Source: Ephemerocybe angulata
Lineage: Eukaryota; Basidiomycota; Agaricomycetes; Agaricales; Psathyrellaceae
Assembly (NCBI GenBank): GCA_013368325.1
Contig: JAACJK010000087.1
Location: forward strand, 1-25,686
Reading direction: 5' to 3'
Length of the DNA stretch: 25,686 bases
The notes beneath the pieces were generated by a model. That model saw only the letters and a program-made list of their open reading frames with translations, ran no database searches and had not been told where the DNA came from. Every line of letters starts with the position of its first letter. The stretch's first letter is position 1. The translations under genes and the position numbers were made by a program. Below are positions 1-9,269 of the stretch, piece by piece.

Positions 1-438
1 CTCCGTCTGCTACTGCACCGCCTGCCGGAACTGACCAGTCTCCTTCAACCGTCGGTGGTGCGCCTCTGACGGCCCAGAGTAACGCCACAACGTCGATCTC
101 TCCCTTCTGGACGACGATATTCCAGCCCCCGTCCCTGCGACACAGGATATTACAGCCCCGTCCCTGCGACACAGGCTGGGCTCATGCCCTCCGCATGTGC
201 TGTGCCAGAGCCCGCCGGCGCAGTCCCACTCCCGGATGGCGAACTTGAAACCTCTGATGTAACATCACAGCCCGCACCCTCTGTAACGACTAGTCCCACG
301 CCTCTCGTTGACGACCATGTGGACTCTGTGTCCAGCATGGGCAAAAGCGCCCCCGCGAGATTCGATGAACAGTTCCCCCGCACCCCTCCAAGAAACGGCC
401 TATGCATCCGGTGCGAAGCCAATCTTCGACTGGATTGA
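1..438 (+). pseudogene. 3' part of a Pro/Ala/Thr-rich reading frame, cut by the window edge and frameshifted
   Basis: The low-complexity Pro/Ala/Thr/Ser-rich protein sense runs through three frames in turn. It starts in frame 3 (positions 3 to about 105), moves to frame 2 (about 105-155) and then to frame 1 until the stop at 436-438. Each switch is explained by one missing base in a run of C. The clearest is a duplicated segment encoding APVPATQ: the first copy has five C (about 126-130) and the second has four (about 155-158). The last stretch ends in a Cys-containing tail (RNGLCIRCEANLRLD). No domain is recognised. It could be the end of a repeat-rich hypothetical protein or a decayed copy of one. 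The 5' part lies outside the window. Confidence 0.35.
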
Positions 439-723
439 GGGAGTGGGTCGCGGTGCCGGAACTGGCGTGCGTCCCCTTCTTTTTTTCTGTCGATCGTGCT
501 GACCTGTTTCATCCCTGTCTTTAGGTTTGGCCCGTAAGCGCCCATTGCTCCGGAAATTGTGGATAACGCCCGCGCGACGAAGTGTTATTCCGGTTGGGTC
601 ATGACCTCATGTCCCGCGTTCGTACCGTTCCTATCATGCACCCCTAATTTCATGAGCTAATAAGGAACCTAGTGCGAGAGCATCTCCATTCGATCAGGTT
701 GCTGGATGTATGTTGCCGTGCAG

Positions 724-1091
724 CATCCATCTGCTCGGACTCCCTTCACGCATTATTCGTCCCCAAAGCTCCGTGCTGAAGCTCCGGCTGCGCTCGCGTC
801 CTTTCATAAGGATGTTAGCATGACAATGACCAGTCTAGTCCGCGCTGACCGTAAGCCAAGGTTGAATCTATCGTTGAGGCGTTGAGAAACAAGGCTCGAG
901 CGGAGGCCGCTGAAGCCAAGACAGCTGCCACGGAGCAAAAGCTGGCACTGGCGAACGAGAGGTTGGAGGAGCTGGAAAGAAGGCTGGAATCGTTGACTGT
1001 CATCACGGAGGAGAACGAACTGTACCCGCCCGAGGACGAGCCGGAGGAGGATGACGAAGAGGAGTTCTCTGAAACTGAAGAACCCCTGTAG
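724..1091 (+). pseudogene. C-terminal coiled-coil and acidic-tail exon with a frameshift
   Basis: From about 724, after a possible acceptor (gtgcag), frame 1 reads a plausible segment (SSPKLRAEAPAALASF, then a block ending LVRADR). The sense then continues in frame 3 from 855 with AKVESIVEALRNKA, an Ala/Glu/Lys/Arg heptad coiled coil, and a strongly acidic C-terminus (EDEPEEDDEEEFSETEE) before the stop at 1089-1091. Adding one A in the run at 853-854 would join the two parts as ...RADRKAKVES. No function is recognised. It may belong to the same gene as the reading frame at 1-438, but no donor/acceptor pair was found that joins them convincingly. It could be an assembly error or a real break. 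Confidence 0.4.
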
Positions 1092-1311
1092 CCACCCTCC
1101 ATTACCTCAATACCTTTTTCCTGTCACCATCGAAATGATATCTTTTATCCTTTGCCCTTCATTCGATATTTGAGTTACTGTCTATAATCACATAAGTATC
1201 GTATTGATAAAGTCACGCTCGACGTCAGTTAATACCTTCCTGGTAGCTCAGAACGGAGTTCAACAGAAAGAGAAGGAGTATAACATCCTTGGATGTCAAC
1301 TTGCATGCCAT

Positions 1312-1730
1312 TCAATCTAACAAATGTGATCTCTGATAGTACAGGTCACCCTCGCTATACAAATCAATAAATTCGTCGTGCCCACGGAACCTGGCCATGT
1401 CCTCCAAGTCCTGAATCATCTCCACAGCTTGGTCTATTTTGGCACCCAGCGCTTCGAGCTCACCAAGTTGAGCTGCTGCTCCCACCTCCAATGAGATATC
1501 TTGCTCATGGGCGTAAACACCTTCTCGAAGCCGGATTAGGCGCGGCAAGACCAATACAAGGTCCTCGACCACACCACTCTCGATGTACCGAGCTGAAATA
1601 TCCTCCAGGAACTCGCGAAGCGACCTATTTCCAGCATGTCCTTGTAGGATGTGAGGAGAAATTGGTATGCCCTCCCAGATGTCCCTCGGAGGCCGGCGGC
1701 TAACCACTGCAGTGCTAAGAAACACAGTTC
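1312..1730 (-). CDS. Hypothetical protein, C-terminal exon
   Basis: This is an open frame of about 139 codons on the minus strand, rich in Glu/Leu/Ala helix-forming residues (for example ESGVVEDLVLVLPRLIRLRE and IDQAVEMIQDLEDMARF), ending at a TGA. There is no in-frame ATG at the 5' end. The frame meets a good 3' splice site (cctcatag, intron side at 1731-1732), so it is probably a last exon whose upstream exon lies around 1780-2100. One short ATG-led candidate (MKASSSNNR, around 1780-1815) ends at a GT, but its phase does not fit. No family is recognised. A gene fragment is an alternative. Confidence 0.4.
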
Positions 1731-3117
1731 CTATGAGGTATGGAATGGCATTGTCGCTCGTTTAACACACCTTAAATCACTCGCCGGTTTCGATTGTTGC
1801 TACTACTGGCCTTCATTCTTTGGGGCAGATTCCTTCTAGAAATGTACACCATTTTTGAGAGCGCATCCATGATACAATCAATGAAGTACGCACCGCTGAT
1901 AGACCGATTGCTTTTCTGACGATTGTCGTACTTGCGCTCCTCGTCAGATTAACAACTTTTACTTCTCATGCTTCGAAGGATCGTTACGCCTTTTGCTCAT
2001 ATTTCTGCTTCCTGGAAATGGAGATGTTCTCCCGGAATCTGCAATAAAGTCAGTTGGACGGCGTAAGTGGTACAAGGATGCCGGGCCCTAACCGTTCATA
2101 GTACTTCCTGCTTCGTTCGCATGCAGCGGCCTTTTTCCTCCCCGTTTTATAGAGAACAGGGCGCCCCATTTCAGCTATACTAGAATTTACTATACCAGCT
2201 GTAGTGAGTGCGCAGTCTGGACGACCCGTACTCGAGTGGGGTGGGGTGAGCTTGATGGTTGTTGCTAAAGTCGAAACCGGTAAGGATTCACAGTTCCGCG
2301 TCTGACTTGCGCGTTTCGTCTCACGTTTACTCCACCATCAAGACTGTTCATGCTCTCCAGCTCGCTCAATACATTTAAAGTAAAAGTATGTACGTAGAAT
2401 AATAAATGAATAGCACACAGTACATGCTATGAAAAAATCTAGACATATATAAACATATATCATACTAAACCAAGTGACAAAGGAAGGGCGTCAAGTCGCA
2501 CCTTGCCAGCTCGGATTTAGCAACAGTAGAATGAGGTACGCACCCTTTCACTGTCAGACACTGCTCGTTAAACTCTTGCAGATCAATCTACTGAACTGTA
2601 GAATACTGGCGGAAAATGAGTGCTCGTACGTCGCATATGAACGCACATTGTACTTCGCGCACAAGGGGCGCGCACTGGCTGCCTGATGTCCCTGCTGTCA
2701 CAAAAGGAAGGTGTGAGCCTAGCTTTAGACTACCCTGCGAGTCTCACTGAATTTATAGTGGCGTGGAAGGTGTCAAGAGATGAAAGTACTTTGTACGTCG
2801 CTTCACGCACGTACTCACTGCCTAATGTACTCGCTATCGCTAGAGGATGGCGCGAGGCTTACTGGAGAATTATCTGAGTATAGTTTTTGCTGGTCTAAAT
2901 CACTGAGATACATAATATCTTCGAAATCCTACAAAGGGCTGTGTGTGATAGGGCGGGAACGTCAAGAGGCGCTCACAAATATCGCAGAGGCGCGCAACAA
3001 AGCTCCGTAACGGCATATGCCATGACGGATCACATCAACCTCCGGCGGAATCTGATCTATCATGCATTCTCCCCGTGACCTTGCACACTCTTCATCGACA
3101 CCACCATCGACAATACC
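1731..3117. other. Gene-poor, partly AT-rich interval
   Basis: No reading frame here has convincing coding sense. The longest frames (62-76 codons) overlap one another and have no splice context. Around 2380-2470 the sequence is AT-rich with short runs such as acatatataaacatatatc. Between 2600 and 3000 there are loosely repeated pieces around gtacgtcgc (two near-copies), possibly the remains of an old element. An undetected 5' exon of the minus-strand frame at 1312-1730 could lie near the left edge, and the promoter of the gene at 3118 near the right. Confidence 0.5.
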
Positions 3118-4064
3118 ATGAGCAACCCCACATCAGCAGATGCATCCCAGGTTTTGCCATCTCGAGAGCTTCCTCTCCTCCCTGTGTAAGTCTCCAAGTA
3201 TCACAGCAGCTACTCCTAATAATGCGAATAGTGCTGTAGGTCAGCGCAAAAACGTAAAGCTCAGGGGGACCACGTAGGCCGCAGGCCCAAGAAGATGTCG
3301 GAGCAGTATAAGGAGTAAGTCACTGCACTGCGAGAAGGACTGTAGCCTGATTTTTCCCGCATCCTGTGTAGATCTGTGGCTCGGGGGAAGGAGCTAAGGG
3401 ATGCAGGCTTAGAGGAAGACCTCGTTATCATCAAGAGTCCGTCAGGGAGACACACGCTTGGCCGTCGTTACGTGCCCATCGGTACAGTTCCAGCTTATCC
3501 CTCGTTGGGTGATAGATCTTCGCCCAGGAAGAGCAACACGTCTGCAGTAGCCAAGTGCGTATTCCCTTTTCTTTCTCGATATATGTGCCTGCCTGATACG
3601 TTTCATGTTAGAGCCAGTCAAGCTGGAAGGTCTGGGAAGGGTCGCAGTACTTTATCTGCTGATGACGAGTACGTGTATCTACTGTTCGTTATTTACCACC
3701 ACCTCATCACACTCCCCACACAGTCCTTTTGGTGTGGCGGCTTTTGGAATAGATGGAAGGTCTGGGACTTCATCTGCTGTTGACGAGTACGTGTATCTAC
3801 TGTTCGTTATTTACCACCACCTCATCACACTCCCCACACAGTCCTTTTGGTCTGGCGGCTTTTGGAATAGATCCTGATTTAAATGACCCATTCCCAGAGG
3901 CATTAGATTCGTCAGAGGATGAGTATGATAGCGATGGCAGTAGTGAAACGGGGGTTAGCGTGCTGGGACGGATCTCAAGCCAAGCGAACGAGGAGAGTGT
4001 CGGCCTGGAGGCCAAAATTAGCGAAGACGAGCACGAGGCTGAGGCCACTGAGTTTCAGGAGTAG
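3118..4064 (+). CDS. Hypothetical basic/acidic protein, 6 exons, with a duplicated exon-intron cassette
   Basis: Exons are 3118-3185, 3240-3314, 3372-3554, 3612-3668, 3724-3786 and 3842-4064; all five introns are 54-57 bp with GT...AG ends. They join in frame to 223 codons (222 residues, stop TAG). The N-terminal half is basic (QKRKAQGDHVGRRPKKMSEQ, with a GRRPKK patch that could act in nuclear targeting or DNA binding). The C-terminal half is acidic (SSEDEYDSDGSSE, then EDEHEAEATEFQE). Exons 4 and 5 are both phase 2 at each end. Introns 4 and 5 (3669-3723 and 3787-3841) are identical 55-mers and each is followed by the same coding start, giving DPFGVAAFGID and DPFGLAAFGID. No known family is recognised, and function is unknown. 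A nuclear role is only an inference from charge pattern. Confidence 0.65.
3625..3872 (+). repeat. Tandem duplication of about 118 bp spanning exon, intron and exon
   Basis: Copy 1 is 3625-3754 and copy 2 is 3755-3872. Both begin with ggaaggtctggga, contain the same 55-bp intron and end with ggcggcttttggaatagat; copy 1 carries about 12 extra bases near its start. The offset between matching bases is 118. Between the introns there are only a few differences, for example gtg versus ctg in the shared exon, so the duplication is recent. Confidence 0.9.
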
Positions 4065-4985
4065 ATTAAGAATAGCATCGAGTTCCCATATACATACCGC
4101 GCACTCATGGACATGGTTTCGATGGGGGTTTGGGGCCCAAATACCTGGGTTCTGGAACGGTGGCCTTGACCCCGAGAATCGCTCAATGCTCAGGGTTGGG
4201 CCTGGTTGGGCATATGATTTTTTTCAAGTCTGTTACCATATGATCTTTTTATTTTTTAACCCCAAGCGCGGAGCAGTTGGCGCCCGTCCATAATGATACA
4301 CAGGGATCAACTTCGCGAAGATCACTGATGAGAATCTACACGGTCATGTGGTGGTAAAATGAACCGCGACGCGACGGCATCAGGCTGCCCTATCTGAATC
4401 ATCTATGTCGAAGTGAAAGGCCAAGTTCAACCCACTTGGATTCGTCTCATGCCACAAGGTACACAGCCAGTATATCTCTCTTCTATTTCCGTTGTACAGA
4501 GCATTAAAGGCCTACCACAGCGTTTTACAGTCGATGAGCAAGATGGGTCGTATCAACCACAGCCATCGGACGCGCATACAATCGTCAAGATGTCTACTTA
4601 GCTTAAGATTGCATGCGTGTCGCGAGCATGCATGTCTCCTCCGGGCTCCTGGTATCAGCTGGTATCAACGACCGCCATCGGACGCGCATCCAATCGTCAA
4701 GATGTCTTGTTCGCCTCATGAATGGACGCGTGTTGCGCGCACTCGTGTCTCCTCCCTTCCATATGCTCTCATCGGCCGGCCGTGCCCCTTGGACCTTTTC
4801 ACGGATAGTAAACGACCCCAAATGGACGTTCCTGCCCCCATCCTTTGTCTACACTCCCACTCAGACGTGAAACCGACTCTCTGAAAGCATTGAATACCCA
4901 GAATGTCCGCTCAACCAACGTCCGCTCAAGGTGTGTGCTTTCGAGGTGTATTCAGGGTCCGATACTTACAGCGCGTACAGCTGTC
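4065..4985. other. Intergenic region containing a diverged 112-bp tandem duplication
   Basis: No convincing gene is seen. The sequence gtatcaac...ccatcggacgcgcat, followed by caatcgtcaagatgtct, occurs at about 4550-4595 and again at about 4662-4707, offset 112 bp. The similarity fades over the following 60 bases (a shared cgtgt...tgtctcctcc). Overlapping frames of 62-130 codons run through it but differ in sense between the two copies, so they are taken as chance. The interval should hold the promoter of the gene that starts at 4986; no TATA box is obvious close to that start. Confidence 0.5.
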
Positions 4986-7736
4986 ATGGACGCCTTCCTA
5001 GAGAGCAATCGGCTCCTCCCCTACTCTGAAAAAATTGGTGTGTAGGGCACTCGCGACGACGCGCATGTAACTAAATGGTCTTGACAGCGTCCCTTGAAGC
5101 AGCGTTCAAGTTCTCCACGGGAGAACTTGAAGACTTGGAAAAAAGGAGGGACTTCGCTCGATCGCAGAAGTTGACCTATTCGCACATTTCGAGGAAGGTC
5201 AACATCATGAAACAACGGTTGGCTGGTATTGAAGGCGCCATGGCGCAAGTGAGGTCTGAGGAGAGAGGTTCATCTCTATCTCCTGTGCCAGAGGACTCCG
5301 AGTCCGCGGCTCCTTCCTCGCTCAACCAAGCCGCTGCGCCCCTCAAGCCGGAGGAGTCAGCTCCACTCCTCCCCCCGTCAACACTGACCGCCACCCGGAC
5401 AACGAGGCGACTGCGACTTCTGAGGTCGTCAGTTCCGCCTCTCCCCCCTCGCTCAACCAAGCCACTGCGCTCCCTGAAGCCGGAGGCGTCGGCTCTACTC
5501 CTCCCCCGTCAACGAGACCTCTGCGGCTCTCCCTCCGGTCAGCGAGCCCACTGCACCTCCTGGAGCCGTCAACACTGCAGTTCCGCCGGTCGAAGAGGCC
5601 ACCGCCACCCCTCCGGTCAACGAGGTCACTGCGCCCTCTCGAGTGGTGGATCCCGCTTCTCCTCCAGTCAACGAGGTCACTGCTCCCTCTGAGGTCGTCG
5701 ATCCCGCTTCTCCTCCAGTCAACGAGGTCACTGCTCCCTCTGAAGTCGTCGATCCCGCTTCTCCTCCAGTCATCAACGCGGTCGTTCCTCCGGTCCCTGT
5801 GCCCGCTAACGTTGTAGAGGCCGTCATCCCGCCGACCGCTCCGACCGCTGCGCCTGTTGGAGTAGTTGATGCGGCGCTTCCCCCTGTCACCGAGACCTCC
5901 GCACCTCTTACTCCAAATGTCGTTCCCACCACAACTGGTGTCATCAAGCCTGAGGCACAGGAGGTTGTACTTCCTCCTGCATCTTCCTTTGTTCCCCCAG
6001 TCGGTCAAGGTTCGTGTGATACCCGTTCATGACTACAATATGAGCTAACGTACATTCAAGCTCCTTTGACTCGTGTGAAGCCAGAGGCACAGGAGGTTGC
6101 CGTTCCTCTCCCTGAACGCCCCGTGCCCGTACGTCCAGCCCAACAAGGTATGTGTCCATCTCTCTACACACCATTTCTCTGAGTAAGAGCTGACGTTGTC
6201 CCAAGATCCTATGCAGCCTGTCAAACCCGAGGCACAGGAGGCCGCTCTTCCTCCTCCCGCGAGTGGCGCGCCGCCCATCGCTACAGCCCAGCAAGGTACG
6301 CCTCCGGATCCGTAAACACTGTTCATTCAATTGGAACTCACGATCATACAAAATTCATAGTACATATCAAGCCCAAGGTGGAGGCTGCCGATCGTCTCCC
6401 TCCTAAAGGTTCAAACAAGCGAAAGCCGGATGCTGACTTGGAGGTCATTGTGATCTCGAGTGACTCCGATACCCCAGGGCCTGTGAAGCCCACCGTAAAA
6501 CGTACGTGTTCTGAAGTTATGTGCATCTCAGTTGTACCTTGACGGCTAATACGAACCTTCTTCTCTAGGCGCCAAACGAACGGGGCCCAAGGCCGGTGCA
6601 AAAGGCAAGGGAAAATCGAAAATGAAGCCAGAGGACGAGGGCATGCGGTTGATCGATGACGCCGATTTCCAATTACTTCGCGAGGGATCAGAACCTGAGT
6701 CGGTGCCTCAGATCCTTACGAAGGCGGAGCTCGCGGAGGAGGACAATAAATTTGCACGTGAGTTTGTCCGTCCACGCTTCGTCCAAAAAAAGAGTTATTG
6801 ACAATGTCCTTCCTCACAGTGGCCGGCGAGAATTCTATGCACAACTTCATCACTCACAATCTCATGCTATCTGGTCGGATCCGTAGCAAGGCCCGGAAGG
6901 TCCAGGAGTACCTGCCGGAGTCTGCCACGACATCTCGCATCCTGGCCATGTCTATGTTTCTCTTGGACAACGGCACCGGTCAGACAAAGTGCGCGTATCA
7001 CAGCGTCCTCGATCACCAGTGCCTCGTCAACGACCAGGACAGCAGGGAGCTGAAAGGGACGGTTAGGAAGCCTAAGTTCGACAAGAAGGTCACCGGTGTT
7101 CCCTTCAGTCCATCGCAGACAACGACCGCCCTTCCTTCGTCGGTCGCCAAGGTTCCAGGGCCAGCCAAAAGTCTTGTAATCAAGAGGCTGCCATCGCATA
7201 ACGACAACCCGCACAAGGTCCCGCCAGTCGTCAGCGGCATGGGCGAAGCCGAACTGCTCACCTTCTTCCGCAAGATAGGTGAAGCATACTACTTGCACTG
7301 TGGGTGCGAGTTGGAGACGTGTCTCCTCGACTTCTACCTGTGGAAGAGCAGCCCCATGCTTGTCTCCCCCTCGACCGGCGCAATGGAATACTTCGGCGTT
7401 TCTCCAGACCCTAGGCACCGGGGTCACTTCAACCATATCTTCCGGGCCTTGAGGATTAGGGTCGACGACTTGTACCTGTTTGACAGGAACGGCGTCCGAA
7501 GGGATACGTCCAATGCCCCCGAAGCGCTTCTCAACTGGTACTCTTACCATGGCCTGACTCTCCCCTCCCCCGCTCCTCCCACCCCTCAGCCCAAGCAACG
7601 ACAGAAGCCCCAGTACGTCGAGATTGACGATCTTCCCACCCCGGGACCTTCGGGTCACAGGAGCTTTGCGGACCTATCCCTTTCGGAAGCCGAGGACGTG
7701 GACATGGGCGACGAGGAGATGGACTTGGGCTCGTAA
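4986..7736 (+). CDS. Large repeat-rich hypothetical protein with KPE repeats and a SIM-like motif (7 exons, 2 frame breaks)
   Basis: Exons are 4986-5037, 5088-6009, 6061-6147, 6206-6295, 6361-6501, 6569-6757 and 6820-7736. All six introns (50-67 bp) interrupt codons after base 1. Exon 1 starts MDAFLESNRLL; exon 2 continues with a helical, charged segment and then a Pro/Val/Ala/Thr repeat region (VVDPASPPVNEVTAPSE repeated). KPEAQE occurs three times (end of exon 2, exon 3, exon 4), followed by VIVISSDSD in exon 5, a Lys-rich exon 6 and a 305-residue C-terminal exon ending in an acidic tail. The good frame in exon 2 changes near 5345 and again near 5500, each by one missing base in a run of C. 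With two bases restored the exons sum to exactly 800 codons, which supports the model. No catalytic domain is recognised; a SUMO-linked nuclear role is inference. Confidence 0.6.
5495..5790 (+). repeat. Coding minisatellite (Pro/Val/Asn/Glu repeats)
   Basis: Within exon 2 of the gene at 4986, units of about 51 bp encode near-identical copies of VVDPASPPVNEVTAPSE (best copies about 5643-5693 and 5694-5744, third partial from 5745). They are preceded by more diverged PPVxEx units from about 5495. Unit length is a multiple of three, so copy-number change keeps the frame. An earlier pair of units (about 5320-5510, sharing SLNQA) has lost frame through C-run changes. Confidence 0.8.
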
Positions 7737-7932
7737 TTTATCTACCGATCTTTGTTTTCTTTCTGCGTCTCTCGAATTTTATCTGCCTTTCTTTCACTGT
7801 GCGCGACAAACACTAAGAGATCTGAGATTTGAGACAAACGTGGCGATACAAAAGAGTAGATTCGACGTATGGTACATGCTATCAACCTCTGAGTTCCTTC
7901 GGCCACTTGCCGGGCCCAACCACTGCTTGATA
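7737..7932. other. Convergent 3' intergenic gap
   Basis: This gap of about 200 bp separates the plus-strand gene ending at 7736 from the minus-strand gene ending at 7933, so it holds both 3' ends. A minus-strand frame here (around 7794-7950, containing HEADIKQWLG) could be an extra C-terminal exon of the minus gene if a short intron is used near 7950-7975. The required intron would be only about 30 bp, so it is not included. Confidence 0.4.
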
Positions 7933-9035
7933 TCAGCTTCGTGTCCACTTGACGGTAAAATATAAGTACACACCGGTTTGTATCCTTTCAGACGAACCAC
8001 ATGACGAAGGGACGTTTAAGTTCCACGTTATCGAAGGAATGCGAGAACCGTAGCTTCCAGCGTCGGTGAAGTGGACGGAGTACATCAGGAGGTCGGGATA
8101 CGCCCTGGAGAGTGCGGGGCAGGAGGGGTTCATTGGGCAAAGGTGACGTCCAATCGCGCGCGTTGCGTTTTCGAACATGGTAAAACCGTGGCCAACGAGC
8201 CTATCAAACACGGGGATGTCGAACGTTGATGAGCCGTCTTCAGGGATGACGATGGTGAAAAGCCCCTTGCGAGCCTCGGTGAGTTCGGGATAAAGGCAAA
8301 CCGCGTCGTTGGAGGTGATGAAATTCATGAGGGCGGTTGTTGGGGCTTCGGTGATTAACGCAATAGGGGGGACACGACATTGTATGAATAGAATCTCTCG
8401 GTCGAGCGTCGTATTGACCATGCGGAAGATCTTGACGATGTTGTCTCCGTATCCGTAGTGGCGGTATCCCAGCACCGTACATTTCTCATACGTGTGGAGG
8501 AGCGTGTCGACAAGGCGGTAGCCATTTCCCCGATCATCCGATGCATCGTTGTCGTCGTAAACCTGTTGGTGTGGGGCACCCAAGTCCGGGTGGGAGTCGG
8601 TGCTCGTCTGTGTATACACCTCCAGGACGCGAGGCATTGGGACTTCCTCGGCAAAGATTCGAAGAGCCGCCATGCCTCCGATCACAGCCCCGTAGTACTG
8701 CATGGACTCGAGAAAGGGAGCGGGATCGAGCCCAAAGGTCCGGAGGGTGTTGCGCACGCGTGTAGTGACCGGGGTGGCTACCAACTTCTCCATGTGAAGG
8801 CACGAGTCGTGTAGGGAGCGACGGTCAGAGAAAGGGAGCAAGGAGACGATGAAGAGGGAGAGATCGAGAGGAAGGCGAAGTATTGGTGCGTCCTTGTCAG
8901 ACGCTGACAGAAGGCGGTCATGAATACGACTGAATCAGACCTATCGGGAGACTTACTATGTCGCTTGTTACAGAAGCTGCACCACTCCAGCTCCTCCCGG
9001 TACGGATAACGCTGAACGAGCCTTCGGATGCGCAT
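7933..9035 (-). CDS. Hypothetical protein, possibly degenerate nucleotidyltransferase-like (2 exons)
   Basis: Exon 1 is 9035-8957 and exon 2 is 8903-7933, with a 53-bp intron (gtaagt...gtcag, phase 1), giving 349 residues. Exon 1 encodes MRIRRLVQRYPYREELEW followed by CSFCNK, a possible Cys pair. Exon 2 holds AVIGGMAALRIF and, 14 residues on, LEVYTQ. This layout (small-residue GG/GS turn, then a D/E-h-Y strand) resembles the start of the minimal nucleotidyltransferase fold in uncharacterised Agaricomycete proteins, but the expected acidic pair is not intact. Further on it has TALMNFITSNDAVCLYPELT, a block I associate with the same proteins. Function is unknown. The start ATG at 9035 is chosen because it gives a correctly phased donor; an earlier start is possible. 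Confidence 0.6.
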
Positions 9036-9269
9036 CGGGGATGGGACAGGTAGGAGTGAAACGTAGGGAGTGAAGTGGGAGGGAGACGGGAAGTGTCGCG
9101 CGTACAATGGGTGCAATTCAAGGTTTCCCACGCCCCATCTGGCAGCCCCTCTCGGCGATGCTCGACGAGGCACACGACATTTGTCGGCGGGTCTCCGTGA
9201 CACGGAAGGGGTCAGCACAGAACGGTACACAGACCCGTGAGCTGAAAGTCAGATAATAATAAGGATTCC

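Noticed and set aside
2474..3010. Three overlapping plus-strand frames of 63-76 codons
   Set aside because: There is no consistent coding sense, domain or splice context; they look like chance frames in a decayed region.
4492..4884. A plus-strand frame of 130 codons
   Set aside because: It crosses a 112-bp tandem duplication (not a multiple of three) and reads the two copies in different frames, so it is unlikely to be coding.
5343..6008. Long minus-strand frames rich in Gly/Thr or Arg/Asp
   Set aside because: They are antisense to the coding minisatellite; frames open on all strands are expected over such repeats.
6867..7658. A minus-strand frame of 263 codons
   Set aside because: It is antisense to exon 7 of the gene at 4986-7736, which joins correctly to six other exons.
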